Shown here one piece after another: positions 1 through 5,141 of a stretch of 5,284 nt of DNA (position 1 is the stretch's first letter; each line of letters begins with the position of its first letter). Under the pieces are notes generated by a model that made no database searches, had not been told where the DNA came from, and saw only the letters and a program-made list of their open reading frames with translations. Source of the stretch: Chloroflexi bacterium RBG_16_57_11 (lineage in GTDB: Bacteria > Chloroflexota > Anaerolineae > Anaerolineales > UBA4823); contig MGNS01000093.1 of NCBI GenBank assembly GCA_001795165.1, forward strand, positions 70,453 through 75,736, read 5' to 3'. Made by a program: the position numbers and the translations under genes.

Positions 1-1404
1 CGCGCCATCCACCCAGCCAGCCTGTTCGCTGCGCCGGCTCCGCACCTCGCTGAAGCCGGCCTGGGCGATCAAATCCAGGTATTCACCCTCGGGCAGCGCG
101 CCGAAGACGCAGCCGCCCCATTGCTCCGCCGACTGCCGCCCGGCAGCCGACAGCGATCCGGAGGTCACCACATCGCTGACTTCGAGCCGCCCACCGTCTT
201 TCAGCGCACGGTATGCTTCACGAAATACCTTGCCCTTATCTTCGGTCAGGTTGATTACGCAATTCGAGATGATCCAATCCACGCTGGCGTCATCCACCGG
301 GAGGGTGTCGGCGTAACCCTGGCGGAACTCGACGTTGGTCAGCCCGTTCTTTTCGGCCGTGCGCCGCGCCCGCTCAAGCATTGAATGGGTCATATCTACG
401 CCAATGGCTTTTCCATCCGGGCCGACCTTCTGAGAGGCCAGGAAGACGTCGATCCCGCCGCCGCTGCCGATGTCCAGCACCACCTGGCCGGGCTGCATAG
501 CGGCGAATGCGGTCGGATTGCCACAGCCGAGCGAGATCTCTGCCGCCTCGGTGGGTATTTCAGCGATCTCTTGTGGTGTGTAACCCACGTTAAACGCATT
601 CGCGCTGCCTGAAAGATCATCCAGGGAAATGAGCTGTTCGGTGTTGCCGCCACAGCAACTGGGAGATAAGCCGGCTTCCGGACTGCAGCAACCGCCGCCC
701 TGTTCGGCAATAGCGCCGTAATGTTCACGGACGGCTTCCTGCGCCCCGCGCAGCCGCTTGGTCCCCACGGCGGCGAACACGCCGATTTGGGCAAGTCGCT
801 GCTCGGCGGGGGTGGTCACATTTTCCGATTCGGCGCAACAAGATTCGCCGCTGCGATCGAGGATGGTGTTCACCAGCCCGGATTGCTCGAGCCAGAAGCG
901 CACCTGCGAGCGCTCGAAGCCCAGCCAGACATCAGCCATTTCTTCGCGCATCCATTCGTGGTTATGTGCATCCATGTCAGTGATCACCAGCCGCCCGCCG
1001 GGGCGGAGAAGGCGCGACATCTCGGTGATCGCAGCAAGGGGATCCTCGCAGTGGTGCAGGTACATATTGGCAAAGACCGCGTCCAGGCTGGCGTCCGGCA
1101 GAGGTAGCGACAGCCCTTCGGACTCCTGGAAAATGATGTTATCGAATTCCTTCAGGTTCTGGCGCGCCACCTCAAGCATGGCTGGCGAGCCATCGAAGGC
1201 GTATACTTTACGCACCAGCGGGGCCAGCCCAGCCGCCATAAAGCCTGTGCCCGCGCCCACATCGGCGACATCCATGTCCGAGCGCAGATAGGCTTTTTCG
1301 ATGGCGGCCTTGCGCACCGCTTCAGTGAAATAGCCGGAGCGTAGCTGGTCCCACTGGCTGGCGACCTGGTCGAAATATTGTGCGGAGACTGAGGTCATCG
1401 TCAT
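1..1404 (-). CDS. arsM: Fused class I methyltransferase + arsenite S-adenosylmethionine methyltransferase (ArsM), 3' end cut by window edge
   Basis: The frame is open without a stop from ATG 1404 to base 1 (468 codons visible). Residues about 8-190 are a class I SAM-dependent methyltransferase: motif I VGAGTG at 49-54, acidic residue after strand 2 (FDGSPAML, 70-77), LRPGGRLVITDMD at 133-145, and a Cys pair at 189-190. Residues about 225-468 are ArsM, which methylates As(III) stepwise: VREHYG start at 225-230, Cys pairs 239-240 and 250-251, LGCGNP with Cys294, motif I LDIGSGGG at 310-317, NCVINL with Cys382, and WGGC with Cys432. These match the four conserved ArsM cysteine positions as I know the family. 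The start is supported by AAGGAG 8 bases upstream. The ArsM C-terminal tail lies outside the window. The role of the first domain is unknown; its HEWMREEMADVWLGF stretch (149-163) recalls methyltransferase halves of ArsR-methyltransferase fusions. The gene follows arsR by 77 bp and has its own ArsR-type box in the leader, so arsenic-inducible expression is likely. Confidence 0.9.
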   Translation of the reverse strand, partial: MTMTSVSAQYFDQVASQWDQLRSGYFTEAVRKAAIEKAYLRSDMDVADVGAGTGFMAAGLAPLVRKVYAFDGSPAMLEVARQNLKEFDNIIFQESEGLSLPLPDASLDAVFANMYLHHCEDPLAAITEMSRLLRPGGRLVITDMDAHNHEWMREEMADVWLGFERSQVRFWLEQSGLVNTILDRSGESCCAESENVTTPAEQRLAQIGVFAAVGTKRLRGAQEAVREHYGAIAEQGGGCCSPEAGLSPSCCGGNTEQLISLDDLSGSANAFNVGYTPQEIAEIPTEAAEISLGCGNPTAFAAMQPGQVVLDIGSGGGIDVFLASQKVGPDGKAIGVDMTHSMLERARRTAEKNGLTNVEFRQGYADTLPVDDASVDWIISNCVINLTEDKGKVFREAYRALKDGGRLEVSDVVTSGSLSAAGRQSAEQWGGCVFGALPEGEYLDLIAQAGFSEVRSRRSEQAGWVDGA

Positions 1405-1412
1405 GATATTTT

Positions 1413-1418
1413 CTCCTT
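1413..1418 (-). promoter_or_regulatory. Ribosome binding site of the methyltransferase fusion
   Basis: The minus strand reads AAGGAG, 8 bases before ATG 1404. This chooses 1404 over the second in-frame ATG two codons later (1398). Confidence 0.75.
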
Positions 1419-1428
1419 GGAAGGTATC

Positions 1429-1444
1429 ATCGTATTTTTACGAT
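1429..1444. promoter_or_regulatory. Probable ArsR operator upstream of the methyltransferase fusion
   Basis: This is a perfect 6-4-6 inverted repeat, ATCGTA-TTTT-TACGAT, with the same half-sites as the two boxes in front of arsR. It lies 25-40 bases before the start codon of the fused methyltransferase. A weak promoter could overlap it (TTTATC, 17 bases, TACGAT on the minus strand), but I would not insist on that. The gene may equally be read through from the arsR promoter, with this box acting as a second block. Confidence 0.75.
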
Positions 1445-1481
1445 TATTGAAGATAAAAAAATTTTGCCTTATGGGCCTATT

Positions 1482-1808
1482 TCATTCGTCCTCGACCGGA
1501 CAACAGGATGGAAGCCAGTTGCCGATCTGATCCTTGAGCCAGCGGAAGGATTCCGGATTCAGGCAGTAGCAGGTGGCAGGCCCTTCGATCTCGCCATGGA
1601 TCAACCCGGCTTCCTTGAGCACCTTGAGGTGCTGGCTGACGGTCGATTGCGCCAGCGGGGTGGTCTCGACGATCTCGCTGGTGATGCACATCTGGCGCTC
1701 GGCCAGCGTCTCGACGATCTGGAAGCGAATTGGGTTGCCCAGCGCCTTGAGCATCTTTGCCAGGCGCAGCTTATCGCTGGAGACAAGGGGGATTTTGGTC
1801 TGGATCAT
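1482..1808 (-). CDS. arsR: ArsR/SmtB-family arsenic-responsive repressor
   Basis: This 108-residue winged-helix repressor has the usual ArsR length. The opening helices carry LAKMLKALGNPIRFQIVETL (16-35). The recognition region is LAQSTVSQHLKVLKEAGLI (52-70), followed by the wing (GEIEGPATCYCLNP, 72-85). Family members bind DNA as dimers and let go when As(III), Sb(III) or organoarsenicals bind cysteines. The canonical ELCVCDL metal site is only partly kept (QMCITSE, Cys41). Other cysteines are Cys80 and Cys82 in the wing and an adjacent pair, Cys102-Cys103, near the C-terminus. This suggests a rearranged, probably C-terminal inducer site. It is transcribed from a near-consensus promoter buried in a twin-operator palindrome, so autoregulation is expected. 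No Shine-Dalgarno sequence precedes ATG 1808, but no better start exists upstream. It is followed 77 bp later by the arsM fusion, its likely target. Confidence 0.93.
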   Translation of the reverse strand: MIQTKIPLVSSDKLRLAKMLKALGNPIRFQIVETLAERQMCITSEIVETTPLAQSTVSQHLKVLKEAGLIHGEIEGPATCYCLNPESFRWLKDQIGNWLPSCCPVEDE

Positions 1809-1820
1809 AGGATAGGCTTT

Positions 1821-1836
1821 ATCGTATAATTACGAT
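1821..1836. promoter_or_regulatory. ArsR operator box, start-proximal copy
   Basis: The sequence is ATCGTA-TAAT-TACGAT, an inverted repeat of 6-4-6. It lies just downstream of the predicted transcription start of arsR (near 1839), inside the 5' leader, where a bound repressor would block early elongation or initiation. Confidence 0.75.
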
Positions 1837-1839
1837 ATA

Positions 1840-1855
1840 ATCGTAATTATACGAT
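1840..1855. promoter_or_regulatory. ArsR operator box containing the -10 hexamer
   Basis: The plus strand reads ATCGTA-ATTA-TACGAT, the mirror image of the neighbouring box. On the minus strand the -10 hexamer TATAAT (1851-1846) is formed by the end of one half-site plus the spacer, so repressor and RNA polymerase must compete for the same bases. Box centres are 19 bp apart, about two helical turns. Confidence 0.78.
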
Positions 1856-1873
1856 AAAGCCTGCGTTTGTCAA
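1846..1873 (-). promoter_or_regulatory. Sigma-70-type promoter of arsR
   Basis: On the minus strand TTGACA (1873-1868) is followed after 16 bases by TATAAT (1851-1846). Both hexamers match the housekeeping consensus exactly. Transcription should start near 1839, giving a leader of about 31 bases before ATG 1808. The mirrored TATAAT on the plus strand (1825-1830) has no acceptable -35, so the promoter works in one direction only. Confidence 0.82.
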
Positions 1874-1896
1874 GGGGAACGAGCTTTGAGAATTAT

Positions 1897-2433
1897 TTAT
1901 CCAATCGCCGGTGCATCGATGATGATCTCCTCCAGCGCGAGGCGTTTTTGCGCGTATTGCGGCTCTAATAGTGGCGGGCAATCGGCCAGTTTCTTCTGGG
2001 AGGTCGAAAGTCGCAACGCAAAAGTATAGCAGGTCGGCTCGCCGCACTGTTTGCAGTTGGTCTGCGGCAACAGCTTGAAAATCGTCATGGGGGTTGGTCG
2101 CTGGTGGGTGGAGAAATCGGGCTGAATCTCCGCCCGCCGTTCCCAGGTGCGATTGACAAGAGCAATCAAGCCTTCCAACTCTTCCACCGCCTCAGTGCGG
2201 TCTTCGACGTTGCTGGAAGCGATCTCATAGGCATGGAAAGCGATGTTATGCCCGCCTTTCTTCCAGGTCAGAGCGCGTGCCTCTGGGAGGTAAACTGCGC
2301 CGCGCAGGGTTGCATTTAGATAGGGCAGAATTGAAGAGATGTCGACGGTCAGATGTGCTTTGGCAGCAAAGCGCTCAGCGCCAGGGTCACAGGGAGGCGT
2401 GAAAATTTCCAGGTCATATTGCTCGATCAACAT
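1897..2433 (-). CDS. Small Fe-S-cluster-binding protein (PF04060-type C-terminal domain)
   Basis: The protein has 178 residues. The C-terminal part carries CKQCGEPTCYTFA with Cys127, Cys130 and Cys135, then Cys152 before a Pro-Pro. This C-x2-C-x4-C-x16-C pattern is typical of the 4Fe-4S domain found in the corrinoid Fe-S protein gamma subunit and RnfB. The N-terminal about 105 residues belong to no family I can name; they include one Cys (15) and several His. There is no signal peptide or membrane segment, so it is probably cytoplasmic. ATG 2433 is preferred over the in-frame GTG at 2439 because AAGGAG sits 5 bases before ATG and overlaps GTG. It starts 9 bp after the ABC permease stop, pointing to co-transcription with the exporter. 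A redox or metal-sensing role is possible, but the real function is unknown. Confidence 0.85.
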   Translation of the reverse strand: MLIEQYDLEIFTPPCDPGAERFAAKAHLTVDISSILPYLNATLRGAVYLPEARALTWKKGGHNIAFHAYEIASSNVEDRTEAVEELEGLIALVNRTWERRAEIQPDFSTHQRPTPMTIFKLLPQTNCKQCGEPTCYTFALRLSTSQKKLADCPPLLEPQYAQKRLALEEIIIDAPAIG

Positions 2434-2438
2434 ATGCA

Positions 2439-2444
2439 CTCCTT
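2439..2444 (-). promoter_or_regulatory. Ribosome binding site deciding the Fe-S protein start
   Basis: AAGGAG on the minus strand overlaps the stop codon of the upstream permease gene (2445-2443) and lies 5 bases before ATG 2433. This suggests translational coupling and rules against the GTG at 2439. Confidence 0.75.
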
Positions 2445-3174
2445 AACTCGAACGCCGGGCCAGTACGCGCACGGCCAGTGCGAAGAGGACCAGTGAAAAT
2501 CCAGTCAGGGCAGCCAGATCTATGACCGCCGCCCCCAACGAGCCGCCGCTGAGGGCAGCGCGCAACGCTTCTACCGTATATGTCAGCGGTAGGAAGCGGG
2601 CAATCACCTGTAAGACGGGCGGCATGGAATCCACCGGCACGAACACGCCACCCAAGAACATCATTGGGAAGCGGATGAAGTTCGCCAGCGTCTGGGCTTC
2701 GAAGACTTCACGCACCGACACGGAGACGAAAGCACCTAATGCCGAAAATGCTGCTGCTGAAAGCAGTAAGGCCAGGATAAGCAGCAGCCAATTTACCCCA
2801 GCCGCGCCAAAGAAGGCAAGAGCGACGACCAAAACTACGCCGGTTACGGTCAGGCCGAAGAACATGCCACCTAACATCTTGCCACCCAGCAGCGCCGCCA
2901 GGCTGACCGGAGCCAGCATCAATCGCTCCAATGAACCGATGCGCCGTTCGAAGACGATCACAATAGCTTCCATCGAGGTTGTGCCAAACAGAAGGGTCAA
3001 GCCAAGCAAGCCAGGCACCAGATCGCCTGTATCGCCTGGGTTGCGGATGGCGAAGGCCAGCACAAAGGCAAATGGAAACAGAATGCCCCAACTGATATTG
3101 GGCGGTTTAAAATAGTATGCGCGCAGATCCTTCAATGCAATGTAGAAGATTCCACGCAAATTATCCGCCAGCAT
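2443..3174 (-). CDS. ABC-2 type transporter permease
   Basis: This 243-residue membrane protein forms the channel of an ABC exporter with the ATPase encoded just upstream. About six hydrophobic segments are visible: roughly 27-43, 52-75, 98-123, 127-152, 165-182 and 213-238. Between segments 2 and 3 is FERRIGSLERLMLAPVS (75-91), the coupling-type motif of ABC-2 permeases of the drug, polyketide and lipid export class. The PLTYTVEALRAA stretch before the last segment is also typical. ATG 3174 is chosen because GGAGG lies 5 bases upstream; an in-frame ATG at 3204 has a longer overlap and lies before this site. It overlaps the ATPase gene by 14 bp. The substrate cannot be read from sequence. Confidence 0.93.
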   Translation of the reverse strand: MLADNLRGIFYIALKDLRAYYFKPPNISWGILFPFAFVLAFAIRNPGDTGDLVPGLLGLTLLFGTTSMEAIVIVFERRIGSLERLMLAPVSLAALLGGKMLGGMFFGLTVTGVVLVVALAFFGAAGVNWLLLILALLLSAAAFSALGAFVSVSVREVFEAQTLANFIRFPMMFLGGVFVPVDSMPPVLQVIARFLPLTYTVEALRAALSGGSLGAAVIDLAALTGFSLVLFALAVRVLARRSS

Positions 3175-4111
3175 TTCCGCCTCCTCCCTTACCGCCTTTC
3201 TCAACCAACATGACTTCTGTATTCAGGCCAGTCAGTTGAATAAAGACATCCTCCAGGCTGGGTCGCAAGGTGTTAACTGCCAGTACGCGCTGACCATTCG
3301 CATCAGCCAGGGCGTGCTGGATTTCAGCCTCCACTCCGTTGTCACATTCGATTCGCTTCTTCTCCTGCTGGCCCTCTGGATTTGCCAGGGTAACCTCGAT
3401 CACAGTCTTTTGCTGTGCATTGGATTTTAATCTGTCCACTGTGTCCAGGGCGACGACGCGCCCCTTGACGATGATCGCAACCCGGTCACATAAGCGCTCG
3501 GCTTCTTCAAGGTAGTGTGTGGTCAGAAAGACCGTCACGTCCTGTTCGCGCAAAGCGGCGATCATCTGGCGCAGGCTGCGAGCGCTCATGACATCCAGGC
3601 CGGTGGTAGGTTCGTCCAGGAATACCAGCGGCGGGTGGTGCGATAAGGCAGCGGCGATGGTCAGGGCGCGCTTCATACCGCGTGAGAGCTTGGCAAAGGG
3701 TGTGTCCCGTTTCTCGCTCAGTCGAAAGCGGAATAAAAGTTCCTCAGCCCGTACTTTCCATTCACGACGCGGCACGCCATACAACTGCATACTAAAAACC
3801 AGGTTGTCGAAGGCTGTCAGTTCGTCGTACAAGTTAGAAGCCTCTGGGACAACGCCAATGTGTTTTTTGATCCGGGTTAGGTCGCTGAGTAAGTCGAAAT
3901 CCAGGATGCGGGCGCTGCCAATTGTGGGACGTGTCAGCCCGGTGAGCATCCGGATTGTGGTGGTCTTACCTGCCCCGTTCGGGCCGAGAAAGCCAAATAC
4001 CTCACCCTGGCGGACGGTAAAGTCTACCCCATCTACAGCGCGCAGTGGGGAATGGTTTTTACCTGCCGGGTAAATTTTGGTCAGGCCGTTGGCCTGGATG
4101 ATATCGTTCAT
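3161..4111 (-). CDS. ABC-2 type transporter ATP-binding protein
   Basis: This 316-residue ATPase drives the neighbouring permease. Nucleotide-binding motifs are in order: Walker A GPNGAGKTT (43-51), signature LSRGM (142-146, with Arg in place of the usual Gly of LSGGM), Walker B LVFLDEP (162-168), D-loop GLD, and switch His199. A C-terminal extension with TLRPSLEDVFIQLTG (281-295) is the hallmark of the DrrA/CcmA-like exporter ATPases. The last dozen residues are a Gly-rich tail created by the overlap with the permease ribosome binding site. ATG 4111 is chosen over an in-frame TTG at 4117, since it makes a classic ATGA overlap with the upstream deacetylase stop. Translation is probably coupled. 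It likely works as a homodimer with two permease copies. Confidence 0.95.
   Translation of the reverse strand: MNDIIQANGLTKIYPAGKNHSPLRAVDGVDFTVRQGEVFGFLGPNGAGKTTTIRMLTGLTRPTIGSARILDFDLLSDLTRIKKHIGVVPEASNLYDELTAFDNLVFSMQLYGVPRREWKVRAEELLFRFRLSEKRDTPFAKLSRGMKRALTIAAALSHHPPLVFLDEPTTGLDVMSARSLRQMIAALREQDVTVFLTTHYLEEAERLCDRVAIIVKGRVVALDTVDRLKSNAQQKTVIEVTLANPEGQQEKKRIECDNGVEAEIQHALADANGQRVLAVNTLRPSLEDVFIQLTGLNTEVMLVEKGGKGGGGNAGG
3180..3187 (-). promoter_or_regulatory. Ribosome binding site of the permease, inside the ATPase gene
   Basis: The minus strand reads GGAGGAGG, with its end 5 bases before ATG 3174. Because it lies in coding sequence it also encodes the Gly-rich tail of the ATPase. Confidence 0.75.
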
Positions 4112-4842
4112 AGGCAATATTCTTTCAATATTTTCGGCATAAAATCCAGCTCCGGCTTTCGGCAGGCGGCGCAGACGAAATATTCGCGCCCAAAAAATAA
4201 CCGCTGGCGCTCATCCGGCGCGTTCATCAGCGGTGTAGCGGCTCGTTGGGTGGCGTGACAGGCCATCGCGGCCTGCTTGGCTTCCCAGGTTGCAGAAATG
4301 TCCACCTGCAGGCTGATTCGCTCGTCCGGCACTGGGCGTACCTGGCGCATCTCCAATTGTTTTGCCAGGGTGCGCGGAACGGCTATAGTGTAGAGCGCAG
4401 CAATTTCGACAGCGCGGGCGTAGGCTTGCGCAGCGCATTGCCCGACGGCGATGTGATTTGAGTGTCCTGATAGCCCGTCCGGCCCAAAGCTGAGCAAGAC
4501 CTGAGGGTGAATTTCGTTTACAATCGTCATAATTTGCGCCGTGATCTGTTCGGGGTCGGCATCGGCAAGCCTGCTATCAGCATAATCCAACAGGCGCGGC
4601 GGCTCCAATCTCAGGGCGGCGCAGGCGCAACGCAGTTCACTTTCTCGCACCACGGGCAATTCTTCAGGCGTGCACAATGGCGGATCGCCACACGATCCTG
4701 CCTGGCCGCGTGTGAAGGTTAAAACGTGGACGTGCACGCCGCGGTGCGCCAGGAGCGCCAATGTGCCTCCGCAGCGAAAAACTTCATCATCCGGATGAGC
4801 AAAAACGGCCAATAGACGGATTTCGGTCAAGGAGTTACCCAA
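4108..4842 (-). CDS. PIG-L/LmbE family zinc-dependent deacetylase
   Basis: The 244-residue length is normal for the family, which removes acetyl groups from N-acetylglucosamine-type sugars (MshB in mycothiol, BshB in bacillithiol synthesis, and others). The AHPDDE motif is at 15-20: His16 and Asp19 should bind zinc and Asp18 should act as the base. FRCGGTLALL follows at 22-31. The second zinc motif HSNH is at 127-130, with His130 as ligand. The exact substrate is not evident; a thiol-cofactor role would fit a metal-stress setting but is inference. The protein is fairly Cys-rich, including a C-terminal CxxC (224-227). The start is uncertain: a stop lies directly before the TTG at 4842, no ATG or good ribosome binding site is present, and the TTG at 4830 is the alternative. 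Its stop overlaps the ATPase start, tying it to the exporter. Confidence 0.88.
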   Translation of the reverse strand: MGNSLTEIRLLAVFAHPDDEVFRCGGTLALLAHRGVHVHVLTFTRGQAGSCGDPPLCTPEELPVVRESELRCACAALRLEPPRLLDYADSRLADADPEQITAQIMTIVNEIHPQVLLSFGPDGLSGHSNHIAVGQCAAQAYARAVEIAALYTIAVPRTLAKQLEMRQVRPVPDERISLQVDISATWEAKQAAMACHATQRAATPLMNAPDERQRLFFGREYFVCAACRKPELDFMPKILKEYCL

Positions 4843-4928
4843 TCAACAGCGCCGCGCACGAATGCAGTTCTCGTTGCAGCGCAGCAGAGAATGTATAAAA
4901 CCACTCTTTTATGAGAAAGTTCTTGCCC
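4843..4928. other. Gap between the Cys-rich protein gene and the deacetylase gene
   Basis: This is the longest gap in the right-hand gene run (86 bp). It holds an AT-only inverted repeat, ATAAAA-N6-TTTTAT (4895-4912), and a poor TATACA -10 candidate on the minus strand without a convincing -35. I see no gene here. Read-through from upstream is the simplest view. Confidence 0.4.
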
Positions 4929-5141
4929 CTATTTGCGCAAATCGGCCAGGCGCTCTTCAACTGCCTGCACCTCTTGCTTCAATTCGCTCAAATAACTTTC
5001 CAAATCCGCGATTTGTTCGGCTTTGGTTTGATAGCGGCGTTGGAAATGGTTGCCACTTCCGCAGCATCCCTCGCCACAATCACAACCGGTTTCTCCGCAA
5101 TTACACCCCTGATGCTGCTGATTTTCATAGTGCTGACACAT
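4929..5141 (-). CDS. Small Cys-rich protein with C-terminal coiled coil
   Basis: The protein has 70 residues. The first half has seven cysteines (2, 13, 15, 20, 22, 26, 27) arranged as CxC, CxC and CC among Gly, Asp and Glu, with two His (4, 10), like a small metal- or cluster-binding module. Residues about 37-70 (TKAEQIADLESYLSELKQEV onward) form a charged heptad-like helix, probably a dimeric coiled coil. Similar small proteins with an FxRRxxTKxExIxxLExYLxxL tail occur in anaerobes as I recall them, but I know no function. ATG 5141 is chosen because AAAGGA lies 9 bases upstream; ATG 5147 (spacing 3) and ATG 5159 (no site) are alternatives. The gene overlaps the end of the PadR gene by 17 bp, so the two are probably translated together. 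It could be a metal chaperone, sensor or partner of the regulator. Confidence 0.75.
   Translation of the reverse strand: MCQHYENQQHQGCNCGETGCDCGEGCCGSGNHFQRRYQTKAEQIADLESYLSELKQEVQAVEERLADLRK

Larger units (their letters stand above)
1814..1862. repeat. 49-bp perfect palindrome (23-bp arms, 3-bp centre) in the arsR promoter
   Basis: Bases 1814-1836 and 1840-1862 are exact reverse complements (checked base by base), with ATA between them. Each arm holds one ArsR-type box plus a flanking GGCTTT. The element fills most of the 88-bp space between the Fe-S protein gene and arsR. It lacks a T-run after the stem on the minus strand, so it is better read as a double operator than as an intrinsic terminator, although it could form a cruciform or RNA hairpin. 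Confidence 0.9.

Noticed and set aside
780..782. Internal GTG (codon 209 of the fusion) as a separate ArsM start
   Set aside because: No Shine-Dalgarno sequence precedes it and the frame is uninterrupted, so a fusion is the simpler reading.
396..794. 132-codon open frame on the minus strand within the methyltransferase fusion
   Set aside because: It lies in another frame of the clear ArsM coding sequence, is rich in Arg, Ala and Pro, and has no domain. The real frame is continuous across it.
758..1291. 177-codon open frame on the plus strand
   Set aside because: It is antisense to the first methyltransferase domain, whose motifs are unmistakable; no ribosome binding site or family resemblance was seen.
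1455..1475. T-run on the minus strand after arsR as a terminator
   Set aside because: The only possible stem before it (GCC-CATAA-GGC) has three pairs, too weak to support a terminator call.
1814..1862. The palindrome as an intrinsic terminator of the Fe-S protein gene
   Set aside because: The stem is AT-rich and no T-run follows it on the minus strand. The embedded promoter and boxes explain it better.
2522..3115. 197-codon open frame on the plus strand
   Set aside because: It is antisense to the ABC permease. Its Thr/Lys/Pro/Ala-rich translation looks like a complement shadow and it has no family motif.
3519..4073. 184-codon open frame on the plus strand
   Set aside because: It is antisense to the ABC ATPase, with a Ser/Arg-rich translation and no recognisable domain.
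4895..4912. Hairpin ATAAAA-N6-TTTTAT as a regulatory element
   Set aside because: It has six A-T pairs only and a six-base loop; such repeats are expected by chance in AT-rich gaps.
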